64,000 nucleotides of DNA from Trileptium ribeirensis (taxonomy: Eukaryota > Nematoda > Enoplea > Enoplida > Thoracostomopsidae). Below, piece by piece: positions 1 through 10,020 of the stretch. Every line of letters starts with the position of its first letter. Position 1 is the stretch's first letter. The notes beneath the pieces were generated by a model, which saw only the letters and a program-made list of their open reading frames with translations, had not been told where the DNA came from and ran no database searches. The position numbers were made by a program, and so were the translations under genes. The DNA lies in assembly GCA_030248225.1 (NCBI GenBank), contig JASANE010003857.1, positions 36,537 through 100,536 on the forward strand, given 5' to 3'.

Positions 1-44
1 GTTTCAGCTTAATGGCAATTTAGTAGCTAGAGGCTGTAAATCCG

Positions 45-530
45 GTCATATTCGTTGCTGCTTACGCTCCCACTGACATTTCCACCAGTGCTAAAAAGGG
101 TGAATTTTATCAATCACTGCGGGATATTAACAACACCATTTCGTTGGGAAACATTACCATAGTTGAACGGGATATTCATTCTAAAACTGGTAATTATTTT
201 TCTTTTTGGCGCGGGATTCTGAGTAAATGGTGTTGCGGATCTCTAAACGACAATGGCATTCGTAAGTTGTCTTTCGCAGGTGTTAGTAATATAATCGCTG
301 CAAACTCATTTTTCAAATCTGAATGCCACTTGCGTCAAACCTTTTTTCGAACGATCGACAAACACGAAAGCAGATTGACCATCTTCTCGTCAACAAGCGT
401 GACAAATCTGTCATCAAAAAAGTATTAATATAAACCTTGCTGCTGATGCGCTGTCTGACTATAAACTGGTGGTGGAGAACCTTTGTATACACTTAAGGTG
501 TTTCCCTTCACAAAACGTACACCTAAGCTA
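45..530 (+). pseudogene. RTE-type APE endonuclease domain, broken
   Basis: Frame 3 reads VIFVAAYAPTD, the conserved strand of LINE endonucleases. It then reads IVERDIHSKTG where functional copies have a GDxN-type catalytic motif, so the Gly and Asn of that motif are replaced here by Glu and His. GSLNDNGIRKLSFAG and ANSFFK follow and match the usual segment before the substrate loop. After a stop at about 426 the homologous reading continues in frame 1 with AADALSDYKLVVENL, where the usual SDH catalytic motif has become SDY. In living elements this domain nicks target DNA to prime reverse transcription. This copy is inactive. Confidence 0.72.
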
Positions 531-866
531 GACCAAGATCTTCTACGGGAAGCGGAAATTATAATAATTCAGACCTAAATTGATTCGACGTCATTACTGA
601 TCATGGCCCTGACTATATTGAAGGTATGTGGACTCAATTCAAGCAGTATAGGTATGTCTCATTCCGGCAAATCCGTATCGTCGCCTGTTCGGAGATGCAC
701 GCATCTCTATATATGAGGCAAATGTTCAATGTACATGCCAAGAAGAAGAGAGTACAGAACAAGCCACTAAACAAACTTTTGTCCAGAAAAATTAGAAGAC
801 TACTAAAAACTGACATGGAAATGTGGCTCCAGGCTAAAGCGTCTGTTATGCAAAACGGCAAAACGT

Positions 867-1138
867 GGAGATGCTAGAACTACTTTACATACCATCAAAG
901 AAGTACAATGGGAATACCGTGGGAAATCCCGTGCTAATCCCGGTATAGACCTAACGAATACGAATGGGGGCCGAATTAAATAGACTGATGCCAGGATACG
1001 TTTGCTTGCAGAGTTGTTTAATCGGCCAAAACCATCTTCTCTTGATTCTTCTGTACTGCTGCCTGACATACCGCCAGAACATCCCTACGTAAAACAGTCC
1101 TTGAAATCTGTAGGTGAAGCACCGGAGTTTAAAAATTG
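867..1138 (+). pseudogene. RTE LINE linker between endonuclease and RT, fragment
   Basis: Frame 3 reads TIKEVQWEYRGKSRANPG, then NTNGGRIK, a stop at 981-983, then LLAELFNRPKP and LLPDIPPEHP. In RTE elements the same region carries a G-R-x instruction loop and a phrase on a domain ending in LLNRP, followed by a Pro-rich stretch before the RT fingers. Only this linker is visible. The frame closes at 1136-1138 and no RT follows. Confidence 0.6.
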
Positions 1139-1540
1139 AAAACAAGGAAAAGTCCAAATACTTGTGATATCTTTGCAGAAACATTGAAGGCTGTTGAAGA
1201 AACTGACATGCGAGAACTTGCCGTAAGTGCTAACCTGTTTAAATAACCTGTAACGCGATTGCTCACCTCCAAAAAGTAAAAACTTATGTTTTTAAAAATT
1301 TTTGGGACATTTTTAAACTGGCTCATAGCTCGAAAAATACTAGGTCGCTTCGAAATAATACATAACAGTAATTTTTTCATTTGTTCCTCCAGATTAGAAG
1401 ATTTTGTATGGTGTATTTTCGATCCGATGCCTCTACAAAACCTAAAGTGTTTGGTCGCCAGAAACAGCCAAGATCAAATTTCCTAACTAGCGTCGGTTTC
1501 GTGAAAATTTAGATAGGAACTCATATGAGCAGAGCAAACT

Positions 1541-1915
1541 GGCCTATCCACAGTGGGGTGTGGGGACCCCCCTCCCACTTTCCACATCCAACCATGTTCG
1601 TGAGATTTTCCCCATGTCCTTCCTCCACTCGGACGAACCCCCCCATGTTCAACTAATCCCAAATTTTTTATGTCTGAAAATTTATGTTTTTTGTTTGCAA
1701 ATTGTTTTTAAACATTAACTACCACTATTTATAATGTTAAAATATTGTTTTTAGCTTGAAAATACATTCACGGTAGTAAAAATACATCAAAATATAGAAA
1801 TATTTAACATTTTTAAGCAAAATTTATCCCCCACTTTTAATTTTCTCGCGAGAATGGGCGTTGGGGCCGCCCGAAGTCCCCCAACCCCCACTTTTCGGAG
1901 GGCTCTGGACAGGCC
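1541..1915. mobile_element. G-rich inverted-repeat element (MITE-like), 375 bp
   Basis: The left end starts GGCCTATCCA and continues AGTGGGGTGTGGGGAC. The right end, read on the other strand, starts GGCCTGTCCA and, after about 12 extra bases, continues AGTGGGGGTTGGGGGAC. The inner part is AT-rich with C-runs near both ends. There is no reading frame. A target duplication is not obvious (left flank AGCAAACT, right flank AGGCAGAC), so the superfamily is undecided. A hAT-like origin is possible from the CAGTGGGG stretch. Confidence 0.5.
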
Positions 1916-2950
1916 AGGCAGACAAAGATTTGGCACAACCGCATTCATTACGCGTTAATTAAAAAATTGCGAAAATACATCAATTTGGTGAAGAGTTATA
2001 CAATGAACAGATAGAGACAAAAATTGGCCCAATCACACGCTATTTAGAAAAACCCCGCTTGCTGCACCCGTCCGTTTCAATAATTGTATATCGTTCGTTT
2101 TCTGGAAACATAAATTACTCAACGAATTCTGAGGTGTAGTCTCATAGCTACCCACCTTACTTGCTTTGAAACGTTTATGTGTGATAGAACCGGATGGTCA
2201 TAAGGGGACAACTGTTTAGACCTAATTATTTAACAAAACAATTTACTAATAGCGATTTAGCAAGAGACCCTCGATGAGTTTTCGGTTCCACCTCTGATAC
2301 AACTGTTGCCGGAATTACACAATATTTTTTAAATTACAGCACTTCTATATTCTATATTTTACTGGTATTTGGTATTACTTGGCTAATTTTAAACATATAT
2401 AACAACTAAAAATTTGTCTATATTTAAACTATCGCTATGACAAGAATTTGAAAAATGATTTACGGGTAAATTACCATTTCTGGTGGCTGATTGGTTATCT
2501 AGATACGGCAAATTACGTCAATATTTTAGTGGTACAATAAAAGTAATTAACGACTTTGTATATTATAACATATTATTTAACAGAACTATATACTGCACAT
2601 CATATAGGTCCTGAAAAATATATTCATTAAAATAGAACAAGTTACTCTGGTTTTCCAAGAGGCAGATGAGCTCCTAGCAATGAATAATACTGGAACCAGA
2701 GCTGTAAATTTTTGCCGAAACCGACCCTGGCCTTACTAACAACGTTAAATAAAAAAGAATTATGTAAAGATACTCTTGTTCATTGGGGTGAATGATTGGT
2801 AAATAGGTTTATTTAACTGATTAAGCATTAAGCAAGGTGGTTTAATTTGTTTTAAATGTAAGTAGAACATATCGGTACCCCTTCGATGTGCTGCATTGGG
2901 CTATGTAAATGCCAAATTTTGGAAACAAATTTGTGAAATTTTGACATTTT
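1916..2950. other. AT-rich spacer, nothing recognised
   Basis: No reading frame, repeat unit or RNA signal could be supported here. If the Ty3/gypsy remnant to the right was interrupted by the CR1-like LINE, its missing integrase core could have landed here on the minus strand, but I could not read it. Confidence 0.5.
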
Positions 2951-3287
2951 TTCAATTAATTTTACTTTTCCATTAATAATTCTATTTTAGGATAGCTGGA
3001 TACGATGTATGCCAGGCCGCGCAGGGAAATTTGACCTGATTGGACGCAGATCGGCTTGAGGATCGGAACAATAATTTTCGCTGAAATACGACATAGCAAC
3101 ACATCAAACACAAGTCATTGCAGTGGCAATATTTGCGAGTCGTGGAGTCTGGTCTTAAACTCTTTAGTGGTAAGGGCAATCACAACAAAGCTTTGCAGAG
3201 AGTACCAGAAATATAAGACTGGGTTGCAGCAAAAGTTGTGACGGCAAACATTCGAGTTACTGATATAATTGGTCGCATACGTTCGTT

Positions 3288-3866
3288 TTAAATGAAATCG
3301 GAAGAGCGAGGATCATGGAAACCGAAATGAATGCAGCCAGATTTGTCAATGTTAAAATCCACTAGCCAGAGCATACACCAACTAGACAGAGACTCGATAT
3401 CGTTTCGAACATAGCATATTGCCAAGAACGAAAAGTGACGTTGGAAGCGCCGAAGAAGTTTAGTGTCATCCGCAAACATCCAGGCGCCACAGCTTACATT
3501 TTCTACTAGGTCGTTTATGTAGAATAAAAATAATATTGGGCCAAGAGCCGAGCCTTGTGGCATGCCAGACGTAACTGACAGAGATAAACATTGACCGCCG
3601 TTAACGAATAGACGTTGCGTGCGGTTTGAAAGAAATGCCCTGACCCAGCCTAAGACAGGATCGCGAAAACCATACGCATAAACCGTCAACAGCAGCTGCT
3701 CATGAGAGACACGATCGAATGGCTTCGCAAGGTCCAGGTACATGATGTGAGCGCTGTCTCCAGAATCAACAATTCCGGTCAAACAGTCGACGAAGTCAAG
3801 AAGCTGAAGTTCACAAGAGCGATCAGGAATTAAGCCATATTGTTTGGTTGAAAAAGTATCGGCGTT
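3288..3866 (-). pseudogene. CR1-like LINE ORF2, reverse transcriptase fragment
   Basis: An open stretch carries the ordered RT motifs. KQYGLIPDRSCELQLLDFV corresponds to the Q-G-F-x-P-x-R-S motif. IMYLDLAKPFDRVSHEQLL is the first catalytic Asp region (usual K-A-F-D has become K-P-F-D). SGMPQGSALGPILFLFYIND follows, and then WMFADDTKLLRRF holds the FADD active-site box near 3470. The frame closes at 3288 and only poorly readable sequence continues towards 2980. This is the strongest single protein match in the window. The fingers region upstream (3870-4470) is too shifted to read with certainty. Confidence 0.88.
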
Positions 3867-4599
3867 ATAAGAGCGAATCGCCAGTCATCCAAAACACGCA
3901 TGTTTGACAAAGTATCACTGAACCGTTTCTTGAAACTAGAAGCATTCTCGAAGCACAATATTAGAGATGTTGTCTGTCTCTGCAGAGTTACCAATTTGAA
4001 GCAGTTATAGCAGCATAGCTAAACGAAATAATATTCAAGGTTGCGGTGGTATGTCAAGGAAACTCTGGTAGAACAGAAGCATCTTCGACAACAAATGCAG
4101 ATGAGATGTAATCTTTAAGAATGGTCGCCGTTGCGAAGTCGGAGCTAGTGAAGGAACCATCATCATGTACTATGGGTCCAATTCTGTTATCAGTTTCTTG
4201 CAACGGTTCACATGCGACCAGCATGATTTTGGATCGATATGTATGTTAGCAGCAGCGAGCTTCTTTTCCTATGTCCAGATAGCATAGCCTTCTACTCTAG
4301 CAACTTCTCTACTAATCCGTGGGTAGGGATCCCATGCTGCAACAATGTATGATCGGAGAAAAGCACGATAAGCGTTTTTTGACGTTGTAAGGTACATCGA
4401 AAGTCGAGTGTTATCCACGGTTTGTACATATGACACATAAGTACCGACGTCGTGCGCTGGAAGGAATAGCAATGTTCATTGAGTTCCGGAAGGTGCATCA
4501 GAGTTCATTAATGGATACATTTGTTGCACGAGATAATTCACGATTAAGAATTCGACGTAGTTTGGGCAGTCCGTACGGAAGAAGTTGTATTCGCAACCT

Positions 4600-5266
4600 T
4601 GATTCATTGATAAAGCTACGGGAACGTAGACAAATAAGCTAAAGCGGAGCTGGAAATGGTCGCTCAGACCCAAGCCTTGTTCGACAGCTACGGATATATA
4701 ACCATCTCGTCTACTTGCGTGTGGCTAGCGTTGTATGCTGCATGAGGGCCACATCATTGATAACATCCATGAAATCATCACAAAATATAGGCCACACACC
4801 ATTTGTTCAGTCAATTTCACTATAATTAAAATCACCAGCAAGTAAAATGTGTCAGACACCGTAGTTGTCGACATTACCAATAGCTCTGAGAAGCGCGTCG
4901 TTTTCCATTTAGCTATTTGAATATGAGCGGTAGACCCAAACTATATATAAGCAATATATATGTGATTTCCTCGAAGTGGGATGAACATGGATACTATATC
5001 TTCATAATCATGTGTGTTAAAAGAGCGCATTGTTGTTGAATCAAGCCAGTCAGCAAGACATATATTATAACTCATCCGCCAGCCATATTAGTGCGGTCAC
5101 TACGAAACATAGCATAGCCATAGAGAAACAGATCTGTATCAGGCATGGAGGGGCGACCCAACGACTCACAAATAGCCACTATATCTAAGCAATTATTGAC
5201 AATAAACAATCTGAACAAGAGCATTTTGTTGCCGAAACTTCGTGCGTTGAAAGATATACAATTCAA
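4600..5266 (-). pseudogene. CR1-like LINE ORF2, APE endonuclease, broken
   Basis: The frame opens with ISFNARSFGNKMLLFRL and DIVAICESLG, the N-terminal signature of CR1/Jockey endonucleases, then DTDLFLYGYAMFRSDRT and a Gly pair (5266-5072). After frameshifts, LLAGDFNYSEID appears at about 4845-4817, with the catalytic GDFN motif kept. FMDVINDVALMQHTTLATRK follows, and then GLGLSDHFQLRFSL with the SDH catalytic motif near 4660. An in-frame stop follows the GDFN segment. The enzyme would have nicked genomic target DNA. Confidence 0.78.
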
Positions 5267-5652
5267 ATGATTAGAAGTAGCATCATTTTTTACAATAGGA
5301 TTACTATTGTACTTCTCACCGCTTTCTTTTAAGCCACAGCCGTTTCAATAAAACTTATTAAAATCATAAAACGTGTTATATGATACATCAGAATTATGTA
5401 GAAGAAAATCCATAAGTTAAACACACAGAATTAGCGTTAAAACTAGTAGTACAAATGCCGTTAGCATCCTTGCTATTTAGTTGATACTGTGAGTCGCCCC
5501 GGTCCTCGCTATGCCTAAGGGGGCGGAATTGCTCATGTGTTGATCTTCTCTCGCAGATCTATGCTGACCTCACTGAGGACCTGCCATATTTGCTTGCTTG
5601 CTGTCTGTCATGATCTCGGTTATCGCGTGGACGACGTTCAATGATTCTAAAA

Positions 5653-6369
5653 TTACGAATAATCACGTGCGTCTTTGAGCTTTGCTATTAACTGTTTGTC
5701 TGCAGCAAGTCCATTTGCTGTCAAATCACGTTTCATGGACGGATGTCTGTACTTTGTTCCAGCTAAGTAGTTTGCATTACCCAATACCTGGTTTCGAAAC
5801 TCCACATTATGGAAAACCATTTTGATGAGCTGTGTTTTAGAAGCGTCATATTTGCCAACTCTTGTAATCACTTTAAAAGCAATGTCACATGGCTTTATAT
5901 GCATAGCTGTCCGAACATCTGTGATAATATCACGCTCGATGGACTTACGTTGCTCTGCGTCATTGACATTGACTTCAGCCAAACGAAAGAGCATCACGCT
6001 ATTCCGACAAAACTCCGTTTCGTGCAACTCCGCGACCATATCAACACATATCATCAAGCATTCTGGCCTAGAAGCTTCAGTTCGTCCCTCCAGCGCTTGC
6101 ACGCGCGATGTGAGATCATCCAGCCGAGCCTCTGCTACAGCAATACCATCAAGTATATTACGAACACTCGGGGCACAAAAAAAGAATAATCCCACGATAC
6201 TTGCACAGTTGCTTATGCCGATTTCGTTGAAAGCTGCCGAAATACCAAAGCACACCCGATGAAAAGTCCCTTTGCAGAAGCGACAAGCCACGTCTGTTTC
6301 ACCATTGGCAGAATCATTTTTTCCATTCTCTGTCGGGCACGTTGGTTCATGGTAGTTCGGATCTCCCAA
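5653..6369 (-). pseudogene. CR1-type LINE ORF1 protein, still open
   Basis: This 238-codon frame encodes a LINE nucleic-acid-binding chaperone-type ORF1. Residues 29-40 form a CX2CX4HX2C zinc motif (CRFCKGTFHRVC) followed by FGI, as in the PHD-like fingers of CR1 ORF1s. Residues 78-96 (VAEARLDDLTSRVQALEGR) form a short heptad coiled coil likely to mediate trimerisation. From about 118 to 215 an RRM-like fold is suggested by NSVMLFRLAE, a helix rich in E/D and R, and QLIKMVFHN. The end (SMKRDLTANGLAADKQLIAK) resembles the basic C-terminal helix of the family. It lies upstream of ORF2 on the same strand. I infer loss of function from the broken ORF2; the frame itself is intact. Confidence 0.75.
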
Positions 6370-6609
6370 TGGATTAGTGTCAGTGTTACGAGAAGAAAGC
6401 CTCTGAGATGAATTGATTATAATTCTTAATTAAAGTAAGTGATATTTTATCGGAATAGTTCCGCGAATTGTTAAATGCCTGAATGCATTTGTGTCAAAAC
6501 ATAAATATAAAAATTATAATTGCGTCGAAACCAACAGTTCGCAAAGTACTAGGGCCCTGAAACATGTATAAAACTTTTTCTTTAGATTGTAATTTTCTTG
6601 AAAGTTGTG

Positions 6610-6965
6610 ATAACTATAAATGGGAGGATGCTAACGCTTTAAAGGGTTGTGGTGGTTTCTTCGGTAGTGACCTTGCCGAAATCGGGTGCACGGAATACAT
6701 TCTTCTATGCGTTATCGTAAATCGTAGATCATGCTTGGCCAGAAGAACTTCGTCGTTATCTTCGACCATACTTTCTCAAATCCTAGATGCCCTCTATGTT
6801 TGATGTGTGGTAGGTTTAGAATAACGGTCGCCGAAAATCAGGACGTACCACGATCTGGAATTGCTACGATTCAGCCTGTTGCGGTCGCTCCTTCTTTCTC
6901 AATCGATACAGAATATCACCAAAGATGATGAACTGATGTTCGTGCGATACGATCCAAATTTTGGA
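6610..6965 (-). pseudogene. Gypsy-type integrase, N-terminal HHCC zinc domain
   Basis: Minus-strand reading gives FIIFGDILYRL near 6935, then QFQIVVRPDFRRPLF, which matches the family pattern before the zinc domain. In one frame from 6807 it reads HIKHRGHLGFEKVWSKITT, then KFFWPSMIYDLR, a stop, and EECIPCTRF. The histidine of GHLG is followed 29 residues later by CxxC (6699-6688), the canonical HHCC spacing. NPLKR and HPPIYSYHNF follow, resembling the segment just before the DDE core. The catalytic core itself is missing, cut off at the LINE boundary near 6550. Integrase would have inserted the element's cDNA. Confidence 0.78.
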
Positions 6966-7079
6966 GTTGTATCCAAAAATTCATTGTGCTCCATGTAATG
7001 CTTTACATGGGTATTCGTTTTATGTACGCACCAGTTCTTCTGGAAGTATTGTGACTACATTTCGGCCTCATTTATTTCT

Positions 7080-7860
7080 GATTCTTCGGGTGCATCTGGT
7101 TGATCCATTTCGCTTTCTGATTGTATTCTTTCTTCTTGTCGTTCAGTAAGCTGTTTTGCTTCTATGTTCTGTTCCAACTTTGAATGCGTTTTTTCTATTG
7201 TTCTGCTCAAACTTTCCTCTTTGGTCGACGTTGTGGTAGTGATCGCCCCGTTCGCCTTTCACGATTCAACAATCCAAGTAAAGTGTCTTCCTCTTGTTCC
7301 GAAGTTTCAATTGCGATATCGGGTGGTTGTTCTTTTTCCACACTGTCATCACTAATTGTTAACACACTTTCGGCCACTAGAGTTTTTTCTTCTGTTGTTG
7401 TTCTTTTTTTCATTTGATTTTCCTTTAGGTCCGTTCTGTATTGGACCGTTCTTTTAGCTTTGTAAATCTTTTCTTCCTTGTGAGTTTTCTTTCTTCGCTG
7501 TAGCAGTTGTCGTACATTCTTTCGATTATATAACCTTCGTCCACAACCAGTAATTAGTTCTTTGCCTCTTTCTGTTTCTTCTTGACTTTCGATATCGGAC
7601 CATTGACTCTCTTCTCTCTGAGTTGGTTGTACCTGCACCGCCGTTTCAAATATCACGATATTTCTGAATCGGATTCTACTTGATCCACCGCAGCTACTCT
7701 ATATTTTTAGCTCGTTGGTTTCCTTTTCGTTGTTATTTAAGATCTTTTTATTTATGCTTCTTAATATAAGCTTCTTTGGTTCTTATTTGGATCGCTTGTT
7801 GTTGATTTCCGCTTGTTCTTTTGATCACTAGCGGTTTGCATTGACTCTTTACTATTTTAT
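7080..7860 (-). pseudogene. E/K/Q-rich linker between RNase H and integrase
   Basis: After the RNase H tail the reading continues with IQIRTKEAYIKKHK. From 7656 to 7207 there is an open 149-codon frame rich in E, K, Q and R (EETERGKELITGCGRR, HKEEKIYKAKRTVQ, VEKEQPPDIAIETSEQEEDT). The composition continues in a second frame to 7080 (EKTHSKLEQNIEAKQLTERQ, MDQPDAPEESEINEAEM). No domain is recognised. In most gypsy elements far fewer residues separate these domains; here about 940 bp separate the RNase H tail from the integrase start. It may be a lineage-specific linker or inserted material. Confidence 0.5.
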
Positions 7861-7978
7861 CCTCTGAATCCAAATTTTCAGTTCCAGGGACCGCTGGTGC
7901 TCTCGACATGCAATCCGCATTCTGGCGATATCGACCCGGCTTGTATAGAATTGTGTACCCGTACTTCGTACCGCAATT
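7860..7978 (-). pseudogene. Gypsy-type RNase H C-terminal tail
   Basis: The minus strand reads YGYTILYKPGRYRQNADCMS followed by RAPAVPGTE. This is the end of Ty3/gypsy RNase H, whose consensus has a Y-x-P-G-x4-N-A-D-x2-S-R-x-P pattern. The Asp of NAD, a catalytic RNase H residue, is kept; the usual A-L-S is C-M-S. Only this tail is readable, and the core of RT-RNase H upstream is lost. The enzyme would have removed RNA template during cDNA synthesis. Confidence 0.78.
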
Positions 7979-8589
7979 CGTTGTTGATTATGAACCTTGT
8001 CTTCCCGCGTTCATTCTTTGATTTGTTTCGCTTACTGTTCTGATCACACTTGTGTCGGCTTGTTCTTGATTTCCACCGCTATTTGTTTTTGGTTGCTCAC
8101 AATTATTTCTCACGATCGGTAGTTGTTGTTCGCGTCCTTGCTGAAGTTCTGCCTCTTGCTTCGCTCTATGCTGTTTCTTTCTTGAACTCAGGCAGCCGTT
8201 ATCGCTACTTGCGCTTGTTCTGAGTCTCTATCTCTTCACGGAGCCATATACACTTTACCTAAGCTAAAAGGCCCACAATACTCTTTTTCTCGAATTGTGG
8301 TTCTTGGTTGGTGATTTTGTTTATATTGATTTTGATTCGGTATTTGAAGTTTATTCGTGCTTCGTTCTTTGTTTCTATTTTGCATTTCATTCTGTTGGGC
8401 TTCATGATTTCTTGATTTTTCTCTTCAACTATTATTTCTATTGATGGCTGGTTTCGAGAATTTTCTCCTTCTATGCTTTCCGATTATTTTCTTGGCTGCG
8501 CAAGCGGAATTCCCGCTTCGTTATGATGCCAACATCGACACAGTTTCTCGATTTCTTCTGTGTTTTTTATAAACTGCATGTTGATTTTC

Positions 8590-8880
8590 TTGTTTTCGTT
8601 GCGATTACTCCATTGCTTCATGAACTTCTTTGTCCAAGTCTTCCGTTGCTGCAAGCAATTCGTGTGTAGTAGTTTCTTGTTGAAATGTTTCCGTATAAGT
8701 CTCTTGTAGACTTCTGTTTTCATCTTCTTGTAATTCGTATTCTTGTTCTCTCTGCTCAGGCGTACACGGGTCGAATTCTCTGGCAATATTTACAAGTTCT
8801 TCCGTTGCGGTCGAATTTGATGTCGTTTTCTGAATTTTTGCGCTTGACAGTCCATCTTCGCTCTCTCTTTTAATCAGTGT
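8590..8880 (-). pseudogene. Acidic Q/E-rich frame, possible gag remnant
   Basis: An uninterrupted minus-strand reading of about 95 codons begins with TLIKRESEDGLSSAKIQK and continues TPEQREQEYELQEDENRS and ETYTETFQQETTTHELLAA before a stop near 8605. It then turns strongly basic (QRKQENQHAVYKKHRRNRE). No homolog is recognised. Its place upstream of the RNase H remnant suggests a gag or pol spacer segment. The composition resembles the linker at 7080-7860, so the two could be related duplicates. Confidence 0.35.
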
Positions 8881-9144
8881 TCCTTCTTTTTATCGCCAAT
8901 TCTTTATACAGTCGTGCTCGGTGTTCTCTGAAGTGGCATTTTAGTATTTTACAATTTAGGCGGGGCTTACGTACAACGTCCCTGAATATGTGGTTTAGTA
9001 ATTCATAGTACGGTATAAATAATTTCTATTTTGGCTTTTGCCTTAGACGAGTACTTGAGGTTAATTTTGAATTTCAACAATTTTTGACCACTTTTATTTT
9101 ATTACTATAGTTTACCACCGTTACACAGCATCGTGGTCAGCATG

Positions 9145-9342
9145 TTATTTTGTTGTTGGTTTGGAGAGGTGAGGTGGAATCTTATTTTTATATCGGCTAT
9201 CGGTAGTTAAATTGGGACGGAATTCGTCACCGAACATTGTGTGGTGCGAGGTGTAGCCAGTACTCTTTTGACGTGCGCTTAAGCTTTTATGGCAATGCGA
9301 GACGATTGTGCGCTGCGCGAGACTATCTCTACTCATGCGCAA
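9145..9342 (-). repeat. LTR or leader-like block with a sister copy at 24 kb
   Basis: The block matches 24016-24225 on the same strand. Shared plus-strand motifs are TATCGG, AATTGGGA and TCACCGAA in the same order. On the minus strand both copies carry an open frame with a similar phrase: MFGDEFRPNLTTDSRYKN here and IFGDETLFPISAETRYKH there. It lies just 5' of the gypsy remnant in minus orientation, so it may be that element's leader or 5' LTR. The protein reading may be accidental. Confidence 0.4.
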
Positions 9343-9603
9343 TTGAGATTATAACCCATAAAAGACAGCAAATAAAAAACATTTCTTTCAATTAAGTAAA
9401 ACACAAATAAGACAGACACGTTCTTTTTGCGCCTCCACTTAGCTTACACCTTATACTTCCACCAATAATTTTAGTTCTGATTTTAATTCCCGTTTAAGCC
9501 ACTTAATACTCAGTTCCTTTGGTTCTTACTTATTTATATTTTCTATTAGCGTTAAAAGTTAGGTATCGGTTCCGTTAACCTCTTGTGGGGTCGGATGCAA
9601 TCG

Positions 9604-10020
9604 CCCCGGATGGCTCAACACTGCACGAGTAATATGTACCTGAACCTAGGTCCTTAGAATTACGCTAGGTACTGATCTTGCTTAGTCGGCAGCCCTCGGA
9701 TAGCTGACCACCGCAGTAACTTCGATGAGATGAAAGCGATTAAGATTTGGTTAGATAATATTTATTGACAGCTATTGTGAGTTGATGCAACTGTCCCCGG
9801 ATGGCTGAAACTGCACGATGATTTGATTACCATAACCCAATTTCTTAGAATTACACTAATACTAGCCGTTATATTATTGTACCTGCCACCGGATGGCTAC
9901 AAACTACGCTATTATAATAACTATCTAGTAGTGGCGATATACTATTCAGTTATTCTCTCAACTTAGCTCCGAACACCGGATGTCTGGCCGAATAGTGACT
10001 CCGGTCCCCGGATGGCTGAC
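9604..10020. repeat. Degenerate minisatellite with CCGGATGGCT core
   Basis: Six copies of a CCCCGGATGGCTGA-like core begin at about 9604, 9694, 9795, 9888, 9974 and 10006. Spacing is roughly 86-101 bp for the first five and 32 bp for the last. A second shared segment, CTTAGAATTACRCTARTACT, occurs near 9653 and 9843, about 190 bp apart, which suggests a two-part higher-order unit. Copies are strongly diverged. Function is unknown. Confidence 0.6.

Larger units (their letters stand above)
1..1138 (+). mobile_element. RTE-like LINE fragment, endonuclease plus linker, decayed
   Basis: The left edge of the window cuts into a non-LTR retrotransposon of the RTE type. Reading frame 3 shows an APE-type endonuclease from about 45 to 428. 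The frame then shifts (frame 1, about 427-530) and returns to frame 3 at 867-1138 with the linker that precedes reverse transcriptase in RTE elements. Several frameshifts and stops show that it is dead. No reverse transcriptase motif was found downstream, so the copy is truncated or too decayed after about 1140. The assignment rests on motif order and spacing and not on a database search. Confidence 0.72.
2950..6450 (-). mobile_element. CR1-like LINE, nearly full length, decayed
   Basis: On the minus strand, in the expected order, lie an ORF1 (6369-5653), an inter-ORF gap of about 390 bp, an APE endonuclease (5266-4600), a decayed linker and a reverse transcriptase (3866-3288). This ORF1-EN-RT order and the motif forms fit the CR1/L2 branch of the Jockey superfamily. 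ORF2 carries frameshifts and stops, so it is inactive, but ORF1 is still fully open. The 3' end is not sharply defined; I placed it where recognisable sequence fades near 2950. The 5' end lies between 6370 and 6560, against gypsy integrase sequence. Confidence 0.8.
6560..8960 (-). mobile_element. Ty3/gypsy-like LTR retrotransposon remnant
   Basis: On the minus strand there is an acidic Q/E-rich frame (8880-8590), a basic stretch (8590-8300), the tail of RNase H (7978-7860), a long charged linker (7860-7080) and the zinc-binding part of integrase (6965-6610). The RNase H to integrase order identifies a Ty3/gypsy-type pol. Reverse transcriptase and protease are not visible, so the copy has internal deletions, or the acidic segment replaces them. 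The left side ends against the CR1-like LINE, which probably inserted into it. The T- and C-rich plus strand mirrors K/E/Q-rich minus-strand coding. Confidence 0.68.
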
